DNA from: Clostridia bacterium
Lineage (GTDB): Bacteria; Bacillota; Clostridia; Oscillospirales; UBA644
Reading direction: 5' to 3'
Length of the DNA stretch: 34,160 nt
Assembly: GCA_017621705.1 (NCBI GenBank)
Contig: JAGASR010000008.1
Coordinates: 1-34,160 of the forward strand
Made by a program: the position numbers and the translations under genes. Below the pieces are notes generated by a model. That model was not told the origin of the DNA and did not search any database. It saw nothing but the letters and a program-made list of their open reading frames with translations. How positions within the stretch are numbered: position 1 is the stretch's first letter; every line of letters starts with the position of its first letter. Positions 1 through 7,162 of this stretch are shown one piece after another.

Positions 1-780
1 CAGACCGTAAACAACAGAGGCTCGGATGTAATATTCAATTCTCTCACATACTGGACCCCCGGAACGTATACATATTATCTTTCCGAAATACCCGGAAACG
101 ATCCCGAGATCAAGTATGATAATACGGTCTACACGATAACCGTCAACGTAATAAACATGGTAAGCTATTTCCATGTTGACGTAAAATATCATAAAAACGG
201 AATCCCGTTCAGAGGCATTCCCGTATTCAACAACATAAAAGATGTTGAAGAACCCGAAGAGCCTGAAGAGCCCGAGGAACCTGAAATTCCGGAAGAGCCT
301 GAAAAACCCGATCCGGCATACGTATCGCTTATAGCGACAAAGACGTTCAATAAGCATGTCGCACAGGGCAGTGACTTTACGTTCAACCTTCTGAATGGTG
401 ATAAAAAAGCAGTACAGACGAAGAACAACACAGACGGCTATGTAATTTTCGACAGACTTGTCTTCGATACCGAAGGCGTGTACACATATTATATGATGGA
501 GCATATGGGCGACGTCGAAGATATGGTATACGACTCTGCGATATACGAAGTGACGGTCAGAGTGTTCGAAAAAGACGGCAAACTCGAATCGGAAATATCG
601 TATAAGAGAAACGGTGAAGAGTATAACGACACACCTGCATTCGTAAACCGAACGAAAGAAGACCCCGAAATTCCCGGTACAAGCGACGCAAACACATATA
701 TCTACGTAATTATTGCGATAGTGAGTGTGCTCGCGTTTGTCGCAGTATTTATTCTCTCGAAAAAAAGAAAAAGAATTTGA
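1..780 (+). CDS. Pilin-like surface protein, 3' end (FctA/Spy0128-type domains, sorting signal)
   Basis: Partial: the frame is open from base 1 and the true start lies upstream; the first ATG inside the window is at 157. The visible 259 residues hold the end of one and all of a second beta-sandwich repeat (markers GTYTYYLSEI and GVYTYYMMEH, each followed by YxxTVxV and ending in FVNR or FNN), joined by a Glu-Pro-rich linker. This matches streptococcal pilin isopeptide-linkage domains, in which Lys-Asn bonds stabilise wall-anchored proteins. The C-terminus is EIPGTSD, a hydrophobic segment of about 20 residues and the tail SKKRKR. That is the layout of a sortase signal, although IPGTSD departs from LPXTG. 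It probably sits on the cell wall as an adhesin or pilus subunit. No sortase is in the window. The family call is good; the ligand is unknown. Confidence 0.8.
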   Translation, partial: QTVNNRGSDVIFNSLTYWTPGTYTYYLSEIPGNDPEIKYDNTVYTITVNVINMVSYFHVDVKYHKNGIPFRGIPVFNNIKDVEEPEEPEEPEEPEIPEEPEKPDPAYVSLIATKTFNKHVAQGSDFTFNLLNGDKKAVQTKNNTDGYVIFDRLVFDTEGVYTYYMMEHMGDVEDMVYDSAIYEVTVRVFEKDGKLESEISYKRNGEEYNDTPAFVNRTKEDPEIPGTSDANTYIYVIIAIVSVLAFVAVFILSKKRKRI

Positions 781-857
781 GTAAAAATTAATATCGACAG
801 GTTAAGAATATTAACTGAATATTTGATTGATGTTAATATTTAAAATCCATCATACAT

Positions 858-893
858 AAAAGATCCAGTGCATGAATTGCACTGGATCTTTTT
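858..893 (+). terminator. Intrinsic terminator of the pilin-like gene
   Basis: A perfect 15-bp stem (858-872 with 878-892) with a 5-base loop ends in a T-run, 78 bases after the stop codon. The insertion sequence begins about 10 bases beyond it. Confidence 0.85.
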
Positions 894-951
894 GTAAACA
901 GAAAACCACGAGATAGTCGCGTGGTTGAAAAAAGGTTAACCGATGAAGAAA

Positions 952-1018
952 AAATCCTCCAAATATGGTATAATAAGAAAGACCTGCCAGTCAAACTTAA
1001 AACATATTGGGAGGATTT
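952..1018 (+). promoter_or_regulatory. Hairpin that can hide the tnpA ribosome binding site
   Basis: Bases 952-960 (AAATCCTCC) are the exact complement of 1010-1018, which contains the tnpA Shine-Dalgarno GGGAGG. A -10-like TATAAT at 969-974 lies between the arms. Transcripts started there would lack the upstream arm and expose the site; transcripts entering from outside would carry both arms and mask it. IS200-family elements are known to use a 5' UTR stem-loop to limit transposase translation. Confidence 0.55.
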
Positions 1019-1022
1019 ATCT

Positions 1023-1493
1023 ATGAAAAAGGTTAGCATAGACAATAATAGTTTAGCACATACGAAATGGAATTGCAAGTACCATATAGTGTTTGCACCG
1101 AAATATAGGAGAAAAATATTTTTTGCTGAAAAAAGGTTAGAGATAAGGGAAATACTTCGGCAATTATGCCAGTGGAAAGGAGTGGAAATAATAGAGTGAG
1201 AAGTATGCCCGGAGCATATACATATGTTGGTAAGCATCCCGCCCAAGATGAGCGTTTCGGGATTTATGGGATATCTAAAGGGAAAAAGTGCCCTGTTAAT
1301 ATTTCAGAAATATGGAAATATGAAGTTCGCATACCGAAATCGCGAATTTTGGTGTAAGGGATATTACGTAGATACCGTAGGGAAAAACACAAAGGCGATA
1401 AAAGAATATATCTCCGAGCAAATGAAAAGAGATCAGGAGAGTGATCAATTAGCGATATTTGACCCACGGGACCCATTTATGGGTAGTAAGTAA
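1023..1493 (+). pseudogene. tnpA: IS200-type Y1 transposase, interrupted by in-frame TGA
   Basis: The ATG at 1023 follows GGGAGG with 8-base spacing. The reading frame matches IS200 TnpA over its whole length: start NNSLAHTKWNCKYHIVF, HUH motif HIH within CPEHIHM, catalytic tyrosine region CKGYYVDTVG, end DPFMGSK. A TGA at 1197-1199 cuts the frame 58 codons in, just before the HUH motif, and the same frame continues intact to 1493. HUH histidines and tyrosine are therefore still encoded but only downstream of the stop. The simplest reading is a recent nonsense mutation. Readthrough is not supported, because the pilin-like gene next door and several others here use TGA as a normal stop. Confidence 0.85.
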
Positions 1494-1600
1494 CAATTGC
1501 GTGGCTGGCAGGCCAATCTACAACGCACTTGTGCGTAGCCAGTAGAGGGTAGGGCTATGCCCGAAAATGAAATACCACCCGCTATGCGGGTGGATATTTA

Positions 1601-1859
1601 TTATGTATAAAATTCAATATTGCAATATGAAATTGTATAAACTCGGTTGCTTGTTTTTTGTAATTTGAACAATAGTTGCGAAAAAATGATAAATTACAAC
1701 AAAATTCGAGTTTTTTATTTATATTAATATTGACAAAATCTTCGGATTGTGATCAAATTTTATTAGAAATATATGTAAATTAATAAATGTATAATTTATC
1801 ATTGTTTTGAGATAAAATCAGATTCTGCATTCTTGTGCGGACGTATGGGGGAGTGTGCG
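1601..1859. other. AT-rich spacer upstream of the LytTR regulator
   Basis: There is no credible reading frame. The stretch is very AT-rich with T- and A-tracts. A TTGACA at 1730-1735 with a weak -10 (TCAAAT, 1753-1758, spacing 17) could drive the regulator that follows. A second TATAAT at 1790-1795 lacks a convincing -35. Confidence 0.4.
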
Positions 1860-2579
1860 GTGCTACAGATTCTTTTATATGCCAAAGATTCGAATGATCT
1901 TGCTGAATTGAAGAATTTGGTCGACGATAGGTTTATCGACGTAAACTCTTCGTCAGAATGTTGCGACTATCCGATGGATATATTGGACTTCCTCAACAAT
2001 TCTTCTCCTGAACAATGTACAGTTTTTTTTGATACGGATTCAATTTCTTAGGGGCTTGAAATTGCCCGAAAAGTTCATGAGATCGATCCTCGTTATCGAT
2101 TTAATCTGTTTTGCAATGAGTCTTGTGATCCGGAAGAGATGTACCATATGGGTGTGACTTATTTTGTCAGTAAGCCATATCAATATCTCAATATGGAACA
2201 TTGCCTCGAATCTGTACTGGGTTTCTTCGATAATGTGCATGGCAGGATCATATCTTTGAAAAAGAAAAACGGAACGGATATTCTTCGACTCTCTGAAATA
2301 AAGTATATAATGAGTGATAAGCGAAAGGTCGTTTTCGTTTGTGAAAACGGTCAAACAGATTATTATTACAAATTGGATGAAGTGGAAGAAATGCTGGACG
2401 GAACGTTTCTGCGGTGTCATCAAAGTTATATAGTGAGTATGAAACGGATAAAACTGTTTGTTGAAGAAGGTTTGCTTCTTTGGGATGAGACATTTATTCC
2501 AATAAGCAGGAAGAAGTATTTTGCCGCAAAAAGAAAATATGTGTCGTATCTTTCCGGCGATAAATTGTTGGAAATGTAA
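1860..2579 (+). pseudogene. LytTR-type response regulator, split by an in-frame amber codon
   Basis: The chosen start is GTG 1860, because GGGGGAG (1847-1853) lies six bases upstream and the product then begins VLQILLYAKDSND like other receivers. The frame is open to 2579 except for a TAG at 2049-2051. Before it is the first half of a receiver domain, including FFDTDS with the likely phospho-acceptor Asp. After it come the rest of the receiver (GLEIARKVHEID, then VSKPY with the conserved Lys) and a LytTR DNA-binding domain (RLSEIKYI, then RCHQSYIVSMKRI, then PISRKKY). Total length, about 239 residues, is normal for the family. The acidic pair near the N-terminus is partly lost. No histidine kinase is adjacent. 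It lies just upstream of the signalling operon and may once have regulated it; that is inference. Confidence 0.8.
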
Positions 2580-2610
2580 TTTTTGGTATTGATATTATCA
2601 TTTTTGGCAC

Positions 2611-2639
2611 TTGTTTGTCGAGGAAAAAAATGGTATAAT
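2611..2639 (+). promoter_or_regulatory. Promoter of the signalling operon
   Basis: TTGTTT (2611-2616), a 17-base spacer and a perfect TATAAT (2634-2639) lie 30 bases before the first ATG. The -35 is weak, so an activator is possible. Confidence 0.6.
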
Positions 2640-2669
2640 ACAATCACAAAAGAAAAGGAGATATCAATT

Positions 2670-3422
2670 ATGAATTACAGTTCTTTAGGAAAACGTTTTG
2701 TCGCCACAATAATCGATGGTGTAGCAGTTAATATTCTCTCAGCTTTCTTTATGATTGCTTTCGGATATTTCGGGATATTGTTCTCATCTATAATTTATAT
2801 TTTATACACTGTTCTTATGATGGGAGGCTCATGGCATGCAACTCTCGGTCAGAAATTGTTCGATATGTCTGTTGTCGATGCTTCCGGCATGGGTATCAGT
2901 TATTCGACAGCCCTTGTAAGAACTCTCTGCTCCTGGCTCTCCTCCGCTATATTGGGCATCGGCTATATCTTGGCTCTGACTTCCAACGAAAAACAGACGC
3001 TTCATGATAAGATCGCAGGTTGCTACGTTGTAGATAACGCACCGATTCCCGTAGTAACACCGAGACCTGCTCCCGCTCCTGCGCCTGCTCCTACGCCCAA
3101 CAGAGTGGTAAATGCTTCTATAATCGGTGTTTCCGGCGAAAAAGCAGGTATGCGCTTCCCCATAACCGGCAACGGTATCATGATTGGCAGAGACCCTGCG
3201 GTATGTCAGATCGTTATGGGTAATTCTTCCGGTGTCAGCCGTCTGCACTGCCTCGTTTCTTATAACGTAGATAGCGGAATGTTTATTGTGTCAGACAGAA
3301 ATTCGACTTACGGAACTTTTACCGAATCCGGTGTAAAGATCTCTCCGACAAACAGCGTTGCTCTTAAACGCGGTGAAAGATTTTATGTCGGCAGCAAAAA
3401 GAATATGTTCGAAGTATGCTAA
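2670..3422 (+). CDS. RDD-family membrane protein with C-terminal FHA domain
   Basis: The start is ATG 2670, after AAAGGAG; an upstream in-frame TTG at 2583 has no ribosome site. The product is 250 residues. Residues 1-122 form an RDD domain (R9 and D16 in RFVATIID, D113 in LHDKIAG) with hydrophobic segments near 15-35, 38-53 and 88-104. A Pro-Ala spacer (130-142) leads to an FHA domain (150-250) with phosphothreonine-pocket residues R174 (MIGRD), S190, R191 and H193 (VSRLHC) and N211 (DRNSTYGTF). It should tether a phosphothreonine reader to the inner face of the membrane. The FHA domain is a close relative of the one on the protease three genes downstream; both end in FEV. First gene of the operon. 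What the RDD part binds or moves is unknown. Confidence 0.9.
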   Translation: MNYSSLGKRFVATIIDGVAVNILSAFFMIAFGYFGILFSSIIYILYTVLMMGGSWHATLGQKLFDMSVVDASGMGISYSTALVRTLCSWLSSAILGIGYILALTSNEKQTLHDKIAGCYVVDNAPIPVVTPRPAPAPAPAPTPNRVVNASIIGVSGEKAGMRFPITGNGIMIGRDPAVCQIVMGNSSGVSRLHCLVSYNVDSGMFIVSDRNSTYGTFTESGVKISPTNSVALKRGERFYVGSKKNMFEVC

Positions 3423-3489
3423 AATACGGTAGAACAGTAAATAAGCAACAAATAAAAAATTATATATACATGGAAGGATGTAAATTATT

Positions 3490-4086
3490 ATGGCAATTCA
3501 GAGATGTAAAAACGGACATTACTACAACGACAGCGAATCCCCCAACTGCCCTTACTGCTCAGGTGAGAGCTCTATAGGTAAAACTATCCCTCTCGGCGAA
3601 GATGTGAACGGTCAGAGCACCGCTTTTGATCCCACCGAACTTCTTACCGATACCAACCACGGTGATATTCCTAATACAAGACCTGTCGGTCCGACTATGC
3701 CGCCCGAGGACGGACACACTACTATCCTGGATCCCAATAAAAACTCCGAAATCAAACCTGTCAGAGGTTGGCTTGTTGTTATTGAAGGTCAGAAACTCGG
3801 TCTTGACTTCAGAATCCATACCGGAAAGAATACCATAGGCCGAAAATCCTCAAACGATATCTGCATTAATTTTGATGACACGGTATCCGGAGAAAGAGCT
3901 TGTTTCGTAATCTATGATGAGAAAAACAACGCTTTCCATCTTATGGCAGGCGAAAGTACCAATAATATTTACGTTAATAACGAGATTCTTCTCATACCCA
4001 GAAGACTTGTTGATAACGATATTATTGAAATAGGTCAGACAAAACTTATTTTCCGTTCTCTTTGCAACGATCAGTTCAATTATTAA
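3490..4086 (+). CDS. Soluble zinc-ribbon/FHA adaptor protein
   Basis: The start is ATG 3490 behind GGAAGGATG. The 198 residues begin with a zinc-ribbon-like set, C6, H10, C20 and C23 (CPYC), resembling the ribbons on the downstream kinases. Residues 28-85 are low complexity and rich in threonine, including GHTTILDP and STAFDPTE, both with acidic residues soon after Thr. Residues 93-190 form an FHA fold (NTIGRKS with R118, VSGERACF, YVNNEI). The usual Ser-x-x-His after the arginine is altered: His is replaced (SGERACF). It has no membrane segment or signal peptide. By analogy with GarA/OdhI-type FHA proteins it could be phosphorylated in its N-terminal tail and then fold back on itself or dock on partners. 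The fold is fairly sure; the role is inference. Confidence 0.85.
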   Translation: MAIQRCKNGHYYNDSESPNCPYCSGESSIGKTIPLGEDVNGQSTAFDPTELLTDTNHGDIPNTRPVGPTMPPEDGHTTILDPNKNSEIKPVRGWLVVIEGQKLGLDFRIHTGKNTIGRKSSNDICINFDDTVSGERACFVIYDEKNNAFHLMAGESTNNIYVNNEILLIPRRLVDNDIIEIGQTKLIFRSLCNDQFNY

Positions 4087-4103
4087 TTTGAAAGGTTTTT
4101 CCT

Positions 4104-4940
4104 GTGAAAAAGAAATCTTCTAAAAAGATTCCCGTTACACCGGTCGATACCCGTGTAATTGCAAGGGTAAACAGTGGTATCGTCTCCATTGGTAATGCCC
4201 AGCATCAGGGTGCTCGGTCATATCAAGAGGATAGCTTCGGATTTTCGGAATTTTCCTTATCCGTCGCTTCCAATAAGGGAATTCTTGCGGTTCTTGCCGA
4301 TGGTATGGGCGGACTCAAAAACGGTAAAGCTGTCAGTGATACCGTTGTTTCAACATTGCTTGAATGGTTTAATTCCGAACGTTCTGTCTGCAGAACCGGC
4401 ACAGATTTAAAAAATGCTATCAGTGCAATCAATCAAAAGATATGTGATATTTATTGCAAGGATGGTCGGATAGAATCCGGCAGTACAGTTGTTGTTGCAT
4501 TGATAAATAACGGATTTTTGCATTGGCTTTGCATAGGAGACAGTAGACTGTACCTTAAACGCGATCAAAACTTGTATCAGATAAACGAGGATCACGATTT
4601 CCTTAATCAAATGCTCGGAGAAGTTATCGCCGGAGAAAAAACTCTCGGCGCTGCTTATTCCGACAAACAAAAGGACAGCCTTGTCGGTTGTATCGGCAAA
4701 AGAGATCTTGAAGTTTTCGATTACAGTAAAAGAGGTTACAGATTGGAAGATGGCGATATTCTCGTTCTTTGTTCCGACGGTGTTTATAATGCAATGACCA
4801 AAGTGGAATTTAACATGAATATTTCATCTGATGCTATGCATTCCTGTGATAATATCATTAAGATTATTGAATCAAAAAAATTACCCAATCAGGATAATAA
4901 CACAATCGTAATTTTATCGTATAAAGAAAAAGGTGTTTAA
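4104..4940 (+). CDS. PP2C-family Ser/Thr protein phosphatase
   Basis: The start is GTG 4104, 17 bases after the previous stop and preceded by GAAAGG. The 278-residue product has the metal-binding aspartates of PP2C/PPM phosphatases: D43 (QEDSFGF), D66 in DGMGG, D225 (LCSDGV) and D264 (QDNNT), plus GDSRLY at 145-150. It has a lysine-rich N-terminus and no transmembrane segment, so it should act in the cytoplasm. The family removes phosphate from Ser/Thr using two Mn/Mg ions. It most likely opposes the kinases of this operon. The region between the GDSR and SDG motifs is short, as usual for bacterial members. It lies two bases upstream of the protease gene, suggesting coupled translation. Confidence 0.93.
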   Translation: MKKKSSKKIPVTPVDTRVIARVNSGIVSIGNAQHQGARSYQEDSFGFSEFSLSVASNKGILAVLADGMGGLKNGKAVSDTVVSTLLEWFNSERSVCRTGTDLKNAISAINQKICDIYCKDGRIESGSTVVVALINNGFLHWLCIGDSRLYLKRDQNLYQINEDHDFLNQMLGEVIAGEKTLGAAYSDKQKDSLVGCIGKRDLEVFDYSKRGYRLEDGDILVLCSDGVYNAMTKVEFNMNISSDAMHSCDNIIKIIESKKLPNQDNNTIVILSYKEKGV

Positions 4941-4942
4941 TA

Positions 4943-6343
4943 ATGAAAACTTTAAAAAAATTATTTGCAATAGCTATTGCTGTTGTAATGACGGTCGTAC
5001 TGTTAGCAATCCCTGCTTCAGCTAAGACTACCATCGAAGATTATCAGAATAGTGTTGTTTTTGTTGGCGCTACTGTTCAGTTTGAAGCTGCAAACTATAA
5101 TCATGTTTTTACCGATTCTTGGTCCGGTACGGGCTTCGCTGTTGGTCTTCCGGGGGAAAAAGTTCAGTATATAGCGACTTGTTCGCATGTCGTAAGCGCT
5201 CCTTCCGGTATTTATACTCTTTATGTTGATATTGAAACAGGTGAACTTTTACATTATGAACAGGAGAGCGAAGGCACTCACTATCCTGCTATTTACCAGA
5301 CTGATATAGACGGTATCGGATGCGAAATAATTCGAGATTATTTCAATACAGAAACTGTTGACCTCTATGCTCTCTTCTCTAACGCTTCAAATGACTACAT
5401 AAACTTGACCGTTTCTCAAAATAATGAAGATGTCGATATCGCTTTATGTAAGCTTTCAAGTGATCCTACCGATAAAATCAGCGCCCTTCCCATTCAAGTT
5501 AAAGAAACTATTGAGATCGGTGATGAGGTGTATGCTCTCGGTTATCCCAGTACATCCAGATATTTCAACTATGAAAACAGACTTGACTCAAAAGACTCTA
5601 CTGTTAAAAACGGCATCATCAGTAAATTTCAGAACACAACAGGTATGACCGGAACAAAGACCCCGTTCGAATCTTACGAAACAACTGCTGAACTTATTAC
5701 CGGTATGTCCGGTGGTCCCCTTATCTCCAAAGAAACAGGTGCTGTTGTCGGTATTAACGCATTTCTGGTCGCAGACTCTTCTCAGGCTGCAAGCGCAAGA
5801 TATGCTGTCGTTGTTGACTATCTTGTAAAAATGCTTGACAGCGAGGGCATTTCTTACAAACAAATAGGTTCCGACGGCGGAATTTCTCCTGTGATTATTA
5901 TCGGAGCGATCATAGCCCTCGTTCTCATTGCAGGTGTAGTTATTATTGTTCTTGTTCTGTCCAAATCAAAGAAAACTCCTGTAGTGACTCCCGTAGTACA
6001 TGACGGTGGCGATGTTACAGTTAATCCTGTAAAAAAATATTATCTTTTAGGTGTTTCAGGTCCTCTTGCAGGCAGAAAATTCGGAATAACATCCAGTGCC
6101 GTTATCGGTAGAGATAAAACCAAGTGTAATGTTCTTTTCCCGATTGATCAGCCCGGTGTCAGTGGCCTTCACTGTGAAGTTAAAATTTCCGGATCAATTC
6201 TTACTTTGACTGACTGCAATTCCTCTTATGGTACTTTCCTTGAAAACGGAACCAAGCTTTCTGCGAACGCTCCTGTAGTTCTCAATTCAGGTATGAAATT
6301 CTGGGTTGGATCAAGGGATAATGTCTTTGAGGTTAAATATTAA
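4943..6343 (+). CDS. Secreted trypsin-like protease fused through a membrane segment to an FHA domain
   Basis: The start ATG 4943 follows the previous stop by two bases. The 466 residues comprise a signal peptide (1-27, AIPASA then KTT); a chymotrypsin-fold protease (about 30-300) with triad candidates H82 (ATCSHVV), D165 (VDIALCKL) and S256 (TGMSGGPL); one transmembrane helix (314-340); a stop-transfer SKSKK; and an FHA domain (366-466; R390, S407, H410, N426). The protease therefore faces outward and the FHA domain inward. There is no PDZ domain, unlike HtrA. The serine motif is GMSGG rather than the commoner GNSGG. The FHA domain could recruit the protein to a phosphorylated kinase, or transmit the protease state inward. 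The architecture is clear; substrate and direction of signalling are unknown. Confidence 0.92.
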   Translation: MKTLKKLFAIAIAVVMTVVLLAIPASAKTTIEDYQNSVVFVGATVQFEAANYNHVFTDSWSGTGFAVGLPGEKVQYIATCSHVVSAPSGIYTLYVDIETGELLHYEQESEGTHYPAIYQTDIDGIGCEIIRDYFNTETVDLYALFSNASNDYINLTVSQNNEDVDIALCKLSSDPTDKISALPIQVKETIEIGDEVYALGYPSTSRYFNYENRLDSKDSTVKNGIISKFQNTTGMTGTKTPFESYETTAELITGMSGGPLISKETGAVVGINAFLVADSSQAASARYAVVVDYLVKMLDSEGISYKQIGSDGGISPVIIIGAIIALVLIAGVVIIVLVLSKSKKTPVVTPVVHDGGDVTVNPVKKYYLLGVSGPLAGRKFGITSSAVIGRDKTKCNVLFPIDQPGVSGLHCEVKISGSILTLTDCNSSYGTFLENGTKLSANAPVVLNSGMKFWVGSRDNVFEVKY

Positions 6344-6360
6344 TTGGCAGGAGGTCATTG

Positions 6361-7083
6361 ATGAAATTTTTAACACATGGCTATTCCGGTATCGGCGGAA
6401 GAGCAAATAACGAAGACTATTATTATTACGGTAATAATGTCTGGATTCTTGCAGACGGTCTGGGTGGACATGATTGCGGCGAAGTCGCATCAAAAGTTGC
6501 TGTTGCTGCCGTTAATGACGGAGCAAGAAAAGCTGCGGGAAATCTCAGCGATGATTCAATATCGGAACTTCTTCAAAAAGCCAATAATGCCGTTCTTCTT
6601 AAGCAGAAAACTTCCGATGCTCTGGCTTCCATGAGAACGACGATAGTTTTTGCGCTTAGTGATGGGAAAAGAATCAGATATGCCAATGTCGGAGACAGTA
6701 GGTTCTATTATTTCAGAAGCGGAAGAGTTTTTGCTCAGTCCGAAGACCATTCCGTATCTGCCGTATCTGTCAGATTGGGCGATATTTCTTACGAGGAACT
6801 CAGAAACGATCCTGACAGAAATAAACTCATTAAGGTCCTTGGCAATGCTGAAAATCTGAACGTCAAAATCCCTCAGAATGAGTTTACGGTTGAAAAAGGT
6901 GATGCATTCCTTTTATGCTCTGACGGTTTTTGGGAATATGTTTATGAAACCGAAATGGAAACTGATCTGGCAAAATCAAGCAATCCCAAAGAATGGTTGG
7001 ATTATATGATAAAAAGGATCCTCCTTAAGACGAAGGGAACTGACAATGATAACTTCACGGCTATAGGAGTTATGGTTGATTAA
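6361..7083 (+). CDS. Second PP2C-family Ser/Thr phosphatase
   Basis: ATG 6361 is preferred over the adjacent TTG 6358, because GGAGG ends six bases before ATG but only three before TTG. The 240-residue protein carries the PP2C set D19 (NNEDYYYY), D32 (ADGLGG), D112 (VGDSRFY), D188 (CSDGFW) and D230 (DNDNFTA). It is shorter than the first phosphatase and lacks its lysine-rich tail. The two sequences differ enough to be old paralogues rather than a recent copy, which suggests separate substrates. It is cytoplasmic and sits just before the kinase genes. The usual PP2C-kinase pairing implies that it dephosphorylates their activation segments or FHA partners. Confidence 0.93.
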   Translation: MKFLTHGYSGIGGRANNEDYYYYGNNVWILADGLGGHDCGEVASKVAVAAVNDGARKAAGNLSDDSISELLQKANNAVLLKQKTSDALASMRTTIVFALSDGKRIRYANVGDSRFYYFRSGRVFAQSEDHSVSAVSVRLGDISYEELRNDPDRNKLIKVLGNAENLNVKIPQNEFTVEKGDAFLLCSDGFWEYVYETEMETDLAKSSNPKEWLDYMIKRILLKTKGTDNDNFTAIGVMVD

Positions 7084-7106
7084 TTAACTGATTGATTAGA
7101 GCTTAA

Positions 7107-7138
7107 CCGCCCGTGATCTGAAAAAAGAATGCGGGCGG
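7107..7138 (+). other. Intercistronic GC-rich hairpin before the first kinase gene
   Basis: CCGCCCG (7107-7113) pairs with CGGGCGG (7132-7138) across an 18-base loop. No T-run follows, so it is not an ordinary terminator. It lies in one of the two largest gaps of the operon (79 bases) and may mark an mRNA processing or stability boundary between the phosphatase/FHA genes and the kinase genes. Confidence 0.4.
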
Positions 7139-7162
7139 ATATGCTCATATTTAAGAGAAATT

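Larger units (their letters stand above)
904..1593 (+). mobile_element. IS200-type insertion sequence (IS200/IS605 family), degenerate
   Basis: The element is a single Y1 transposase gene between subterminal hairpins, with no terminal inverted repeats, as expected for IS200 relatives. The left hairpin is 904-910 with 920-926. The right hairpin is 1575-1582 with 1586-1593 (CCACCCGC/GCGGGTGG). The exact cleavage points cannot be fixed by eye and may lie a few bases outside. The segment between the gene and the right hairpin holds further small stems, for example 1552-1555 with 1559-1562. No tnpB or guide-RNA gene is present. The transposase carries an in-frame stop, so the copy is probably immobile unless served in trans. 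Confidence 0.85.

Noticed and set aside
1197..2051. Stop-codon recoding to explain the TGA in tnpA and the TAG in the LytTR gene
   Set aside because: Two different stops in two dispensable genes fit ordinary decay; TGA ends several good genes here. Amber recoding cannot be excluded but has no support in the window.
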